Positions 51,817-60,988 of a DNA stretch of 64,000 nt are shown here, one piece after another. How positions within the stretch are numbered: the first letter of the stretch is position 1; each line of letters begins with the position of its first letter. Made by a program: the position numbers and the translations under genes. This DNA is from Brachybacterium fresconis. GTDB lineage: Bacteria > Actinomycetota > Actinomycetes > Actinomycetales > Dermabacteraceae. The notes under the pieces were generated by a model that saw only the letters and a program-made list of their open reading frames with translations, was not told the DNA's origin and did no database searches. The DNA is taken from NCBI RefSeq assembly GCF_017876515.1, contig NZ_JAGIOC010000001.1, forward strand, positions 4,092,001 through 4,156,000, in the 5' to 3' direction.

Positions 51817-52641
51817 ATGGCCAAGTACACGGCCGCAGACATCAAGGAGATCCGGGAGATCACCGGCGCCGGCATGCTCGACGTCAAGAAGGCTCTCGAC
51901 GAGGCTGACGGCGACAAGCCGAAGGCCATCGAGGTCATCCGCGTCAAGGGGCTCAAGGGCATCGCCAAGCGTGAGGCCCGCACCGCGTCCGAGGGCCTCA
52001 TCGCCGTCGACATCCGCGACGGGGAGGGCGGCCGGACCGGTACCCTCGTCGAGCTCAATTCCGAGACCGACTTCGTGGCCAAGAACGACAAGTTCGTCGC
52101 CCTGGGCGACGAGGCCGTGGCCGCGGCGGTCGCCTCCGGCGCCGAGCAGCCCGAGGACCTCTCCGAGACCGAGTTCGGCGAGGCCCTGACCAACGCCGGC
52201 GCCACCATGGGCGAGAAGATCCTGGTGCGCCGCATCGGCCGCGTCTCCGGCGAGGCCGTCACCGCCTACATGCACCGCACCAACAAGGACCTGCCCCCGC
52301 AGGTCGGCGTGCTCGTCGCCTCCGATGCGGCCGGCGCCGAGGTCGCGCGCGACGTCGCGATGCACATCGCCGCGTTCTCCCCGACCTACCTCACCCGGGA
52401 GGAGGTCCCCGAGGAGATCGTCGCCAATGAGCGCCGCATCGCCCAGGAGACCGCCGAGAACGAGAACAAGCCCGAGAAGGCGATCCCGAAGATCGTCGAG
52501 GGCCGTCTGAACGGCTACTACAAGGAGAACGTCCTGCTCGACCAGGCGTTCGCCAAGGACCCGAAGCAGAGCGTCGGCGCCATCGTCGAGGCCGCAGGGG
52601 GCTCCCTGAGCGGATTCGTCCGCTTCCGCGTCGGCGGCTGA
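51817..52641 (+). CDS. tsf: Elongation factor Ts
   Basis: EF-Ts recycles EF-Tu by exchanging GDP for GTP. The 274-residue protein has the N-terminal UBA-like [20 protein letters not shown], the DFVAKN and [11 protein letters not shown] core, and the coiled-coil region. It begins after GAGGGAGA and forms the rpsB-tsf pair that is nearly universal in bacteria. Confidence 0.97.
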   Translation: MAKYTAADIKEIREITGAGMLDVKKALDEADGDKPKAIEVIRVKGLKGIAKREARTASEGLIAVDIRDGEGGRTGTLVELNSETDFVAKNDKFVALGDEAVAAAVASGAEQPEDLSETEFGEALTNAGATMGEKILVRRIGRVSGEAVTAYMHRTNKDLPPQVGVLVASDAAGAEVARDVAMHIAAFSPTYLTREEVPEEIVANERRIAQETAENENKPEKAIPKIVEGRLNGYYKENVLLDQAFAKDPKQSVGAIVEAAGGSLSGFVRFRVGG

Positions 52642-52710
52642 GACCGCCCCGGGGAATCGGACCTCTCGGCCCGGTGCCCCTCCGGCCCCGCGTGAGCGAG
52701 GCCACCGACC

Positions 52711-52741
52711 CGCGGCCCCGCACCATCGGTGCGGGGCCGCG
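52711..52741 (+). terminator. 14-bp hairpin after tsf
   Basis: CGCGGCCCCGCACC (52711-52724) pairs with GGTGCGGGGCCGCG (52728-52741) across a 3-nt loop. TATCAT at 52746-52751, directly after, may be the pyrH -10 box, so the hairpin separates two transcription units. Confidence 0.75.
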
Positions 52742-52780
52742 CCGGTATCATCGCCGAGGACCCAGTGCGGAAGGACCCTC

Positions 52781-53536
52781 ATGACCCAGACGTTCACGTC
52801 ACCCATCCCCGTTCTCCCCCGGAAGCAGGATGGACGCCGAGTCCTCCTGAAGCTGTCCGGCGAAGCCTTCGGGGGCGGTGCCGTCGGGGTCGACCCCGAC
52901 GTGGTCTCCCGTGTCGCGGGGGAGGTCGCCGAAGGGGTGGCCCAGGGCGTCGAGTGCGCCATCGTCGTCGGCGGCGGCAACTTCTTCCGCGGTGCCGAGC
53001 TCTCCCAGCGCGGCATGGACCGCCGCCGCGCCGACTACATGGGGATGCTCGGCACCGTCATGAACTGCCTGGCGCTGCAGGACTTCCTCGAGCAGCGCGG
53101 AGTCTCCACCCGCGTGCAGACCGCCATCGAGATGGGCCAGGTCGCCGAGCCCTACATCCCGCTGCGCGCCGTGCGGCACCTGGAGAAGGGCCGCGTGGTC
53201 ATCTTCGGCGCCGGCGCCGGCATGCCCTACTTCTCGACGGACACCGTCGCTGTCCAGCGCGCCCTGGAGATCGGCTGCGAGGAGGTCCTGATGGGCAAGA
53301 ACGGGGTCGACGGCGTCTACGACGCGGATCCCCGCACCCACCCCGACGCCGTGAAGCTGGATCACGTCACCTACAACGACGCCCTCCAGCGCGGCCTCAA
53401 GGTCGTCGACTCCACCGCCTTCAGCCTGTGCATGGACAATGCCCAGCAGATGATGGTGTTCGGCCTTGACGCGCCGGGCAACATCACCCGGGCCATGCGC
53501 GGCGACCGGATCGGCACGGTCGTCACCCACGACTGA
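52781..53536 (+). CDS. pyrH: Uridylate kinase
   Basis: PyrH phosphorylates UMP and is regulated by GTP and UTP. The 251-residue amino-acid-kinase-fold protein has [25 protein letters not shown]- and UMP-binding [26 protein letters not shown] and [18 protein letters not shown] at 52781 follows GGAAGGA. It is normally followed by frr, as here. Confidence 0.96.
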   Translation: MTQTFTSPIPVLPRKQDGRRVLLKLSGEAFGGGAVGVDPDVVSRVAGEVAEGVAQGVECAIVVGGGNFFRGAELSQRGMDRRRADYMGMLGTVMNCLALQDFLEQRGVSTRVQTAIEMGQVAEPYIPLRAVRHLEKGRVVIFGAGAGMPYFSTDTVAVQRALEIGCEEVLMGKNGVDGVYDADPRTHPDAVKLDHVTYNDALQRGLKVVDSTAFSLCMDNAQQMMVFGLDAPGNITRAMRGDRIGTVVTHD

Positions 53537-53611
53537 CCACCCCTCCGCCCGCCGCCGTCGACCGACATCGACGTTCTGCGCCGTCCGCGGTCCGGGCCCG
53601 CCCCGCGCGTG

Positions 53612-53633
53612 CCGCACCGGCTTGACGGTGCGG
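53612..53633 (+). terminator. Hairpin between pyrH and frr
   Basis: CCGCACCG pairs with CGGTGCGG across a 6-nt loop, 75 bp after the pyrH stop and 40 bp before frr. It may be an attenuator or a pyrH terminator. Confidence 0.45.
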
Positions 53634-53673
53634 GACAATGGACCCACCACCCCCCGAGAATCGAGGAGCACTC

Positions 53674-54240
53674 GTGAGCGACGACCCCGCCAGCATCCTG
53701 AAGGACGCCAAGACCAAGATGTCCAAGTCCGTCGAGGTCACCAAGGAGGAGTTCACCGCGATCCGTACCGGCCGAGCCTCCGCCGCGATGTTCCAGGGCA
53801 TCACGGTGGAGTACTACGGGGCGCCGACGCCGCTGAACCAGCTCGCCTCGCTCCAGTTCCCCGAGGCGCGCACGGTCATCGTCACGCCCTACGACAAGTC
53901 CGCCATGGCGCAGGTGGAGACCGCGCTGCGGGACTCCGACCTAGGGGTGAACCCCACCAACAACGGTGACACCCTCCGCGTCGTCCTGCCCGCGCTGACG
54001 GAGGAGCGGCGCCGGGACTACGCCAAGCTCGCCAAGACCAAGGCCGAGGACGGCCGGGTCGCGGTGCGCGGCTCCCGCGGCAACGCGAAGAAGGCGCTCG
54101 AGAAGCTGGTCAAGGACGGCGAGATCGGCGAGGACGAGGGCTCCCGCGCGGAGAAGGAGCTGGAGACGCTGACCAAGACCGCCAACGAGCAGATCGACGA
54201 GGCCCTGTCCCTGAAGGAGACCGAGCTCGAGACGATCTGA
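53674..54240 (+). CDS. frr: Ribosome recycling factor
   Basis: RRF splits post-termination ribosomes with EF-G. GTG 53674 with GAGGAG gives 188 residues. Signatures include IRTGRASAAMF, VEYYGAPTPLNQLA, the long helical bundle, and RRDYAKLAKTKAEDGRVAVR. It lies between pyrH and cdsA, the conserved order. Confidence 0.97.
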   Translation: MSDDPASILKDAKTKMSKSVEVTKEEFTAIRTGRASAAMFQGITVEYYGAPTPLNQLASLQFPEARTVIVTPYDKSAMAQVETALRDSDLGVNPTNNGDTLRVVLPALTEERRRDYAKLAKTKAEDGRVAVRGSRGNAKKALEKLVKDGEIGEDEGSRAEKELETLTKTANEQIDEALSLKETELETI

Positions 54241-54268
54241 GCTCTCGACCGACTCCTGACCGCGCCCC

Positions 54269-55168
54269 GTGAGCATCGCCCCGGACACCCCGCCGCCGAC
54301 GTCCGCCTCGACCCCTGTCGAGGCGGACGTCGACGCGGGCGATCCGGCGCACGCCAAGCGCCGCGGCCCGGGCCGCAACCTCCCCGCGGCCATCGCCGTG
54401 GGGGCGGGGCTGGGCGTCGTGCTGCTGTGCACGCTGTTCCTGCTCCCGCAGGCGTTCCCCGTGCTGGTGGCCGCGGTGATGGTGCTGGCGGTGCTCGAGC
54501 TCACCCGGGCGCTGGCCCAGGGCGGCCTCGAGGTTCCGCCCGTCCCGCTCCTGGTCGGCGTGATCGGCATGGCCGTCTCGACCGTCGTCTTCGACACGGA
54601 GGGACTGCTGGTGGCCACCGCCGTGGCCGTCTGCGTGCTGATCCTGTGGCGAGTCTCCGAATCCATGGGGCTGACCGCCCTGCGGGATGTCGCCGGGGGA
54701 GTATTCTGCCTGGCCTGGGTCGCGTTCCTGGGATGCTTCACCCTGCTGCTGTTCAACCTCGAGCAGGGGCCGCTGCTGGTGCTGCTGGCGGTGCTCGGCT
54801 CCGTCGGCAACGACATCGGCGGTTACGTGGCCGGAGTGCTGTTCGGGTCCCACCCGATGGCGCCGGGCATCAGCCCCAAGAAGAGCTGGGAGGGATTCGC
54901 CGGCTCCCTGATCATGGGCGTCGCCGCCGTCACCGTCGTGGGCCTGCTCGCGCTCGACCTGCCGTGGTGGATCGGGGTGCTCCTCGGCGTGGTCCTGGTG
55001 ACCGTCTCCACCTGCGGCGACCTGTCCGAATCGCTTCTGAAGCGGGATCTCGGGATCAAGGACATGGGCCACCTCCTGCCGGGCCACGGCGGAGTGCTCG
55101 ACCGCGTGGACTCGATCCTGATCGCCGCGCCCACCACCTACATCATGCTGGAGGTCCTGCTGCCATGA
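54269..55168 (+). CDS. cdsA: Phosphatidate cytidylyltransferase
   Basis: CdsA makes CDP-diacylglycerol, the precursor of phosphatidylinositol and phosphatidylglycerol. The 299-residue protein has about seven helices and the family signature SLLKRDLGIKD, PGHGG, DRVDS near the C-terminus. A GTG at 54269 starts a disordered Pro/Ala N-terminus. It overlaps rlmN by ATGA. Confidence 0.94.
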   Translation: MSIAPDTPPPTSASTPVEADVDAGDPAHAKRRGPGRNLPAAIAVGAGLGVVLLCTLFLLPQAFPVLVAAVMVLAVLELTRALAQGGLEVPPVPLLVGVIGMAVSTVVFDTEGLLVATAVAVCVLILWRVSESMGLTALRDVAGGVFCLAWVAFLGCFTLLLFNLEQGPLLVLLAVLGSVGNDIGGYVAGVLFGSHPMAPGISPKKSWEGFAGSLIMGVAAVTVVGLLALDLPWWIGVLLGVVLVTVSTCGDLSESLLKRDLGIKDMGHLLPGHGGVLDRVDSILIAAPTTYIMLEVLLP

Positions 55169-56469
55169 ACCATCCTGTCGACCGCCCCTCGGACCGTCCC
55201 GCCGGCCGCCCGGAGAAGACGGCTCCCGCCGGTGCGGGTCTGCCCGACCTCTCCCGCGAGGCCGTTCCCGGCGAGAAGATCGCCCTCGCCCCCGGCCAGC
55301 TGCAGCTGCGTCCCGCCCGCCGCGGCAAGCCGCCGGCGCACCTGGCGGACCTCACCCTCGACGAGCGCATCGCCGCGGTCGAGGAGATGGGCCTGCCCGG
55401 GTACCGCGCCAAGCAGCTGTCCGTGCACTACTTCGAGCACTTCACCACGGACCCCGATGACCTCACCGACCTGCCGAAGGACCGCCGCCAGGAGCTCGTA
55501 GACCGCTTCTTCCCGCCGCTGCTGAGCGTCGTCTCCCGGCAGTCCGCGGACCACGGCGCGACCCAGAAGTTCCTGTGGAAGCTGTTCGACGGCCCGATGG
55601 TCGAATCGGTCCTGATGCGCTACAGCGACCGCGTCACCCTGTGCATCTCCTCCGAGGCCGGCTGCGGCATGAACTGTCCCTTCTGCGCGACCGGCCAGAT
55701 GGGTCTGACCCGCAACCTCTCGGCCGCCGAGATCCTCGAGCAGGTCCGCATCGCCAACAAGCTGCTGGCCGACGGCGAGCTGCCCGGCGGGCCCGGGCGC
55801 GTCTCCAACATCGTGTTCATGGGGATGGGCGAGCCGCTGGCGAACTACCGGCCCGTGGCCACCGTGTGCAAGCGGCTGAACGCCCCCGCGCCCGAGGGCT
55901 TCGGCATGGGCGCGCGCCACATCACCGTCTCGACCGTGGGTCTGGCCGCGGCCGTGCGCAAGCTGACCGCCGAGAAGATCCCGGTCACCCTCGCCGTCTC
56001 CCTGCATGCGCCCGACGACGCGCTGCGCAACGAGCTGGTGCCGATCAACACCCGCTTCGACATCGACGAGATCCTCGACGCGGCCTGGGAGTACTTCGAG
56101 GCCACCGGGCGCCGCGTGAGCATCGAGTACGCCCTGATCCGGGACATCAACGACCAGGCGCATCGGGCCCAGCTGCTCGCGGACCGTCTGATCGCCAAGG
56201 GTGGGGCCCACTGGATCCACGTCAACCCGATCCCGCTCAACCCCGTCAAGGGATCGAAGTGGACCGCCTCCGATCCCTTCGTCGAGAAGCAGTTCGTCCA
56301 GACCCTGCGCGACGCCGGCATCTCCGCGACCATCCGCGACACCCGCGGCTCGGACATCGACGGCGCCTGCGGCCAGCTCGCGGCCGAGGTCATCGAGACC
56401 GATGAGCATCGCGAGGACCGCGAGGCGCGGATCGCGCGCGTCGAGGCCGTCGCCGGAGCGGTCGACTGA
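55165..56469 (+). CDS. rlmN: 23S rRNA/tRNA adenine-C2 methyltransferase RlmN
   Basis: RlmN is a radical-SAM enzyme that methylates A2503 of 23S rRNA and A37 of some tRNAs. The 434-residue protein has the [4Fe-4S] motif CGMNCPFC, the FMGMGEPLANY and LAVSLHAPDD motifs, and a further conserved Cys in IDGACGQL. The N-terminal 60 residues are an actinobacterial extension. Translation is coupled to cdsA. Confidence 0.97.
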   Translation: MNHPVDRPSDRPAGRPEKTAPAGAGLPDLSREAVPGEKIALAPGQLQLRPARRGKPPAHLADLTLDERIAAVEEMGLPGYRAKQLSVHYFEHFTTDPDDLTDLPKDRRQELVDRFFPPLLSVVSRQSADHGATQKFLWKLFDGPMVESVLMRYSDRVTLCISSEAGCGMNCPFCATGQMGLTRNLSAAEILEQVRIANKLLADGELPGGPGRVSNIVFMGMGEPLANYRPVATVCKRLNAPAPEGFGMGARHITVSTVGLAAAVRKLTAEKIPVTLAVSLHAPDDALRNELVPINTRFDIDEILDAAWEYFEATGRRVSIEYALIRDINDQAHRAQLLADRLIAKGGAHWIHVNPIPLNPVKGSKWTASDPFVEKQFVQTLRDAGISATIRDTRGSDIDGACGQLAAEVIETDEHREDREARIARVEAVAGAVD

Positions 56470-56548
56470 GCGCGCCGCCCGCCTCCCCGAACCCCACCTC
56501 CCCTCCCGCTACAGTGGGACCCCGACAGCACCGAGGAAGGATCCACTG

Positions 56549-57097
56549 GTGAGCACATCGTTCGAGCGCGTCTCTCGCTTCAGCGTCGGATACGACATGC
56601 GCGAGGTCGACGACTTCCTCGCGCGCGCCCGCACCGCCTACGAGGGGCGCGACCCCGAGTTCTCCGGGGCGGACATCACCTCGGCCAGCTTCGGGACCGA
56701 GCGCGGCGGCTATGACATGCGGGTGGTCGACGAGGCGCTGGACCGCCTCTCCGACGCCTTCGCCCTGCAGTCCCGCGACGACGCCATCGCCTCGACGGGC
56801 GAGGACGTCTGGGTCGCCCAGCTCACCGAGCGCGCCGAGAGCCTCAAGGAGCGCCTGGAGCGCCCCGCCGGGGACCGCTTCGCCCCGGCCTCGCAGGGCG
56901 AGCCGTCCTACGACAAGGCCGACGTCGATGCGCTGTGCGATCAGCTGGTCGCCTACTTCACGGACGGACTGCCGATGAGCGTCGACGACGTGCGGCGATC
57001 CGCCTTCCGGCGCCGTCGCGGAGCCGAGGGCTACCGCGAGGCCGTGGTCGACGTCTACCTGGACCACGTCGCGGACGTGATGGCCTCCGTGCCGTGA
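56549..57097 (+). CDS. DivIVA-domain repeat protein
   Basis: GTG 56549 with GAGGAAGGA upstream gives 182 residues. It carries four copies of a short DivIVA-like unit: FSVGYDMREVDDFLARA, GGYDMRVVDEALDRL, SYDKADVDALCDQLVAYF, and GYREAVVDVYLDHV. This matches the TIGR03544 type of DivIVA-domain proteins in actinobacteria. A role in curved-membrane or cell-wall targeting is likely but unproven. TACAGT at 56510-56515 is a probable -10 box. Confidence 0.88.
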   Translation: MSTSFERVSRFSVGYDMREVDDFLARARTAYEGRDPEFSGADITSASFGTERGGYDMRVVDEALDRLSDAFALQSRDDAIASTGEDVWVAQLTERAESLKERLERPAGDRFAPASQGEPSYDKADVDALCDQLVAYFTDGLPMSVDDVRRSAFRRRRGAEGYREAVVDVYLDHVADVMASVP

Positions 57098-57134
57098 CCG
57101 GTGCCGACGCCGCCGGCGGCGACGGGTCGGCGCG

Positions 57135-58484
57135 ATGAGCGCGGCCCTGTTCGCCCTCGGCGTCCTGGTCGTCGCCGCGGGCCTGGCGCTCTCGATCGCC
57201 CTGCACGAGATCGGGCACCTGGTCCCGGCCAAGCTCTTCGGCGTCCGCGTCACCCAGTACATGATCGGCTTCGGGCCGACGATCTGGTCCCGCACGCGCG
57301 GCGAGACCGAGTACGGCGTCAAGGCCTTCCCCCTCGGCGGATACATCCGCATGATCGGCATGTTCCCGCCGCACCGCGGCGAGCCCGAGGGCACCATCCG
57401 CGAGGACTCCACCGGTCTGCTCCAGCAGATGACCGAGATGTCCGAGGACGCCAAGGCCTACGAGACCTCCCAGTACGGCCCCGAGGACGCGCACCGCACC
57501 TTCGTGGCGCTGTCGGTGCCCAAGAAGCTCGTGGTGATGCTGGGCGGGCCGACGATGAACCTGCTGATCTCCGTGGTGCTGATGACGGTGATGGTCAGCG
57601 GTATCGGCATGCCGGCGGTCACCCCCACGGTCCAGGCGGTCTCCGAGTGCGTGCTGCCGGCGGAGGCTCCCGCCGACACGAGCTGCGAGGGCGAGCAGCC
57701 CGCTCCCGCCCTCGCCGCCGGGATCCGACCAGGGGACACCCTGCGCTCCATCGACGGCCGCGAGATCAGCACGTGGTCCGACGTGACCAGCGCGATCCGG
57801 GCCAGCGGCGACCGCACCGTGCCCGTGGTCGTCGAGCGGGACGGCGAGACGCTCGAGCTCGAGGCGACCCCGATCGTCGACGCCCGCCCGGTGCTCGACG
57901 AGGACGGGGCCGCCGTGCGGGACGCGGAGGGGAACCTGGTCACGGAACAGGTCGGCTTCCTCGGGGTCTCGGGCACCCCCGATCTGGTGCCCCGGTCCCC
58001 GGCCGTCGTGCCGGAGCTGGCCTGGACCACCTTCTCGCGGACCGGGGAGCTGGTCCTCACCCTGCCCGTGCGGCTGTACGAGGTCGGCCAGGCCGCTTTC
58101 GGCAGCGCCGAGCGCGACCCGAACGGCCCGCTCGGCGTGGTCGGCGTGTCGCGCCTGGCCGGGGAGGTCGCCGCCGCCGATCAACCCGGGTTCGAGCTGC
58201 GCGAGAAGGTCGGCACCATGATCTCGATGCTGGCCTCGCTGAACATGGCTCTGTTCGTGTTCAACCTGGTGCCGCTGCTGCCGCTGGACGGCGGCCACGT
58301 GGCCGGAGCGCTGGTCGAGGGGGTGCGACGGCTCCTGGCCCGCCTGCGCGGGAAGGGGGACCCGGGTCCCGTGGACATGTCGCGCCTGCTGCCGCTGACC
58401 AATGTGGTCGCGCTCGTCTTCCTGCTGATGTCGGTGCTGCTGCTGTACGCCGACATCGTCAAACCCATCACGCTGTTCCCCTGA
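57135..58484 (+). CDS. rseP: Site-2 protease (RseP/Rip1 family)
   Basis: This M50 metalloprotease cuts membrane proteins such as anti-sigma factors within the bilayer. The 449-residue protein has zinc ligands His24 and His28 in ALHEIGH, a PDZ domain (about residues 190-250), and the third ligand in NLVPLLPLDGGH. In many actinobacteria it lies between dxr and ispG; here neither flanks it. ATG at 57135 is 37 bp after the DivIVA gene. Confidence 0.95.
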   Translation: MSAALFALGVLVVAAGLALSIALHEIGHLVPAKLFGVRVTQYMIGFGPTIWSRTRGETEYGVKAFPLGGYIRMIGMFPPHRGEPEGTIREDSTGLLQQMTEMSEDAKAYETSQYGPEDAHRTFVALSVPKKLVVMLGGPTMNLLISVVLMTVMVSGIGMPAVTPTVQAVSECVLPAEAPADTSCEGEQPAPALAAGIRPGDTLRSIDGREISTWSDVTSAIRASGDRTVPVVVERDGETLELEATPIVDARPVLDEDGAAVRDAEGNLVTEQVGFLGVSGTPDLVPRSPAVVPELAWTTFSRTGELVLTLPVRLYEVGQAAFGSAERDPNGPLGVVGVSRLAGEVAAADQPGFELREKVGTMISMLASLNMALFVFNLVPLLPLDGGHVAGALVEGVRRLLARLRGKGDPGPVDMSRLLPLTNVVALVFLLMSVLLLYADIVKPITLFP

Positions 58485-58527
58485 GGTCGTGGGCCCACGG
58501 TCGGGACGGGACGTCCATAATGGGAGC

Positions 58528-58653
58528 GTGACCTCTGTGAGCCCGGGCATCCCAGCCGCGTCGACCGCGCGGCTCGCGGCTCCGTGTCCCCCCGCCGACC
58601 CGGAGGGCGAGGTGGTCGCCGCTCCCGGCTCCGCCTCGGTCTCCGCAGGCTGA
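58528..58653 (+). CDS. Possible 41-residue upstream ORF of the GNAT gene
   Basis: CATAAT at 58515-58520 is a good -10 box, 7 nt before GTG 58528, which opens a 41-residue frame ending TGA 58653, 5 bp before the GNAT ATG. It would be a leaderless leader peptide coupled to GNAT. The composition (Pro/Ala/Gly) is not compelling. Confidence 0.3.
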   Translation: MTSVSPGIPAASTARLAAPCPPADPEGEVVAAPGSASVSAG

Positions 58654-58658
58654 GGGCG

Positions 58659-59501
58659 ATGTTCCGGCGCGGTGGCCGGATCCGACCGGTCCGACCCAGC
58701 GGTCTCGATGCCGCGCTCACGCACGCCCTGCGGGACCCGGTGGCCAACGCTCTCGCGGGTGCTCGACTGCGGGAGGTCGGGCGCCATCCCGCCGTCTCCC
58801 AGGAGTTCTCCTACGCCGGCGACGAGAAGGACCCCGACGGTCTGCTGTGGCACGGGGTGAACCTCTCGCCGCTGTCGGCGACCGAGGAGGCCCTGGGCGA
58901 CTTCGGCCGCCACATGGCCGCACGCTCCCGCCGGGCCAGCTCGGTGGTGGGCCGGCGCCGAGCGATCGAGACGCTGTGGGAGCCGCTGGCCGACTCCTGG
59001 GGCGGGGGCGTGCGCGAGTATCGCTGGAGCCAGCCGCTGCTGCTGGCCGGTGACGCCGGGAGCGCCGGAACGTCCCGGCTGCGGCCCGCGCTGCCCGAGG
59101 AGGAGAACGCCGTCTTCCCGGCCGCCGTCGCGATGTTCCGGGAGGAGGTCGGCATCGATCCGCTGCTGGGCGACGGCGGGCGCTCCTATCGGTCCCGGAT
59201 CAAGGAGCTGATCCGACGTGGCCGCACCTACATCGTCATCGAGGACGGCCAGGTGCTGTTCAAGGCCGACGTCGGCTCGCTGTTCGGCCCGGTCGCCCAG
59301 ATCCACGGGGTATGGGTGCGGCCCGACCACCGCGGACACGGCCTGGGGCGCACCGCCATGGCGGACCTGGTGCGGCAGGTGCGCCGCGATCACGCCCCGC
59401 AGGTCTCCCTCTACGTCAACGACTTCAACGAACCGGCCCGACGGGCCTACGCCGCCTCCGGCTTCCACCAGGTCGGGGAGCTCTCCACGATCCTGTTCTG
59501 A
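58659..59501 (+). CDS. GNAT-family acetyltransferase
   Basis: ATG 58659 preceded by GAGGG gives 280 residues and matches the start of actinobacterial homologues (RIRPVRPSG, DPVANALAGARL); GTG 58584 is a longer alternative. The C-terminal domain has the acetyl-CoA loop WVRPDHRGHGLGRTAM and VNDFNEPARRAYAASGF. A similar gene normally follows ispG near proS, but ispG is absent. Acceptor unknown. Confidence 0.88.
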   Translation: MFRRGGRIRPVRPSGLDAALTHALRDPVANALAGARLREVGRHPAVSQEFSYAGDEKDPDGLLWHGVNLSPLSATEEALGDFGRHMAARSRRASSVVGRRRAIETLWEPLADSWGGGVREYRWSQPLLLAGDAGSAGTSRLRPALPEEENAVFPAAVAMFREEVGIDPLLGDGGRSYRSRIKELIRRGRTYIVIEDGQVLFKADVGSLFGPVAQIHGVWVRPDHRGHGLGRTAMADLVRQVRRDHAPQVSLYVNDFNEPARRAYAASGFHQVGELSTILF

Positions 59502-59517
59502 CCGGCTTCCGCTCCGC

Positions 59518-60936
59518 TCAGTCCTCGTTCAGCGCATCCAGCGCCAGCAGCACGTTCGCCGCCGTCCAGGCCAGCGGCGCGACCGCGGCGGGTCGCCCGT
59601 CGAAGAGCACCTTCTCGGGCAGCGATCCGGCCTCGGTGCGGTGCTGGGCGAGCCAGAGCAGGAGCTCCACGGCCTCCGTCGTCCGCCCGGAGCGGGCGAG
59701 GGCGAGGGCGAGCAGGCTGGTCGACGGCGTCCAGCTGATCCCGTCGGCCTTCCAGGACGCGCCGGGGGCGATCCCTCCGGCCGGACGGGCGAGCTCCTGG
59801 CGCAGGGAGAGCAGCTGATCGGCCGAGGCGATTCCGTGGCAGCCGGTGGCGTCCAGGAACGCCAGGGCCGAGTCGGCGCCGCCGCCGCGCCGGTGGCGCT
59901 GATAGCCGTGCGCCCCGAAGGTCTCCGTCAGCAGGGACCTGAACGCCTCGGCGGCGCGACGGGCGCGATCTCCGCCGGTCAGCTCCGCCCCCGCCCGCAG
60001 CCCCGCGAGCGTGGTCGCCATGATCCCGAGCGTCACGGAGCGCTCATGGACCTCCCAGTAATCGGGGGAGACCGGCGGCATCACCGTGCCGTCCCCGGTC
60101 GAGGCCAGCAGCACCTGCTGGGAGGTGCTGATCAGCCCGGCCAAGCGGCCTCTGACCGCTGCGCGCCGCTCCCGGGGCGCGGTGGCCACCACCTCGGCGG
60201 CGGCCCAGAGCACCAGACCGGTCCCGTCGAACTGGCGGGCGCGGTCATCGGGCGCCCGATCCGTCCCGGGGACGTAGCGGGCCTCGTACCAGCCGTCGCC
60301 CGCCTGCAGGGACTCGAGATGCGTCAGGACGTCCAGGGCTCGGTCCGGGTGCCCGATGCGGGCGAGGGCCACCGCGGCGAAGGCCGCGTCGCGCGGCCAG
60401 ATGAAGCGCCAGTTGCGACTCCAGCCCGCGACCGGGGCGGGCAGGTCGTCGGTGAGCACCCACAGGTCGGCCAGCGCCGAGGAGGCGAGCTCGCGCAGCG
60501 CGGGGCGGGAGGAGAGAGCCCCGGAGCCCTCGGCGAGAGCGTCCGTCCACCGGGCGGTGCCGGCCAGGAATTCCGCAGCGCGTCCACGGACCGCCGCCGT
60601 GTCGGGAACTGCGCTCAGCAGCCGGGTCCCGGGATCCAGGGAGTCCGTGCCGGTCCCGGTCCCGTCGGCCTCGATCAGCTGTCGGGTCTCGGAGGCGTCG
60701 TAGGCCACCGTGGCCGAGAACAGGGGGACGACGGTGCGGGGATCGACCGGGGGCGAGAACCGCCGGCGGAGCGTATAGGCCCCGGTCCCGGCCGCGCCGA
60801 GGACGGCCAGCGTCCCGGCGCCGCGCAGCACGCGCCGGCGGGACGGGGACGCGGGCACGGCATCGCCCTCCTCCGTCCCCGTCGAGACCTCCGGGACGGA
60901 GGAGCACGGCGACTGCTGATGTCCTGGCCGGTGCAT
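59518..60936 (-). CDS. Tat-exported glucoamylase-like (GH15) protein
   Basis: ATG 60936 gives 472 residues. The N-terminus carries a twin-arginine motif SRRRVLRG before a hydrophobic run, indicating Tat export. The catalytic (alpha/alpha)6 barrel has the GH15-like segment NWRFIWPRDAAFA and DYWEVHER, whose Glu may be catalytic. Starch or trehalose-type glucoside hydrolysis is possible. A leaderless promoter precedes it. Confidence 0.85.
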   Translation of the reverse strand: MHRPGHQQSPCSSVPEVSTGTEEGDAVPASPSRRRVLRGAGTLAVLGAAGTGAYTLRRRFSPPVDPRTVVPLFSATVAYDASETRQLIEADGTGTGTDSLDPGTRLLSAVPDTAAVRGRAAEFLAGTARWTDALAEGSGALSSRPALRELASSALADLWVLTDDLPAPVAGWSRNWRFIWPRDAAFAAVALARIGHPDRALDVLTHLESLQAGDGWYEARYVPGTDRAPDDRARQFDGTGLVLWAAAEVVATAPRERRAAVRGRLAGLISTSQQVLLASTGDGTVMPPVSPDYWEVHERSVTLGIMATTLAGLRAGAELTGGDRARRAAEAFRSLLTETFGAHGYQRHRRGGGADSALAFLDATGCHGIASADQLLSLRQELARPAGGIAPGASWKADGISWTPSTSLLALALARSGRTTEAVELLLWLAQHRTEAGSLPEKVLFDGRPAAVAPLAWTAANVLLALDALNED

Positions 60937-60942
60937 CCCTCC

Positions 60943-60948
60943 AGGGTA
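60943..60948 (-). promoter_or_regulatory. -10 box TACCCT, likely leaderless start of GH15-like gene
   Basis: On the minus strand TACCCT ends 6 nt before the ATG at 60936, the same spacing as ndk and the SDR gene. The bases between (GGAGGG) could also act as a poorly spaced ribosome site. Confidence 0.45.
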
Positions 60949-60988
60949 CTGCGGGACCGGTGACGCGCCCGGGGCGGGTGGGGGCCGG

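Noticed and set aside
53622..53639. TTGACG plus GACAAT as an frr promoter
   Set aside because: The spacer is only 6 bp, so the two boxes cannot be one promoter; the TTGACG is part of a hairpin.
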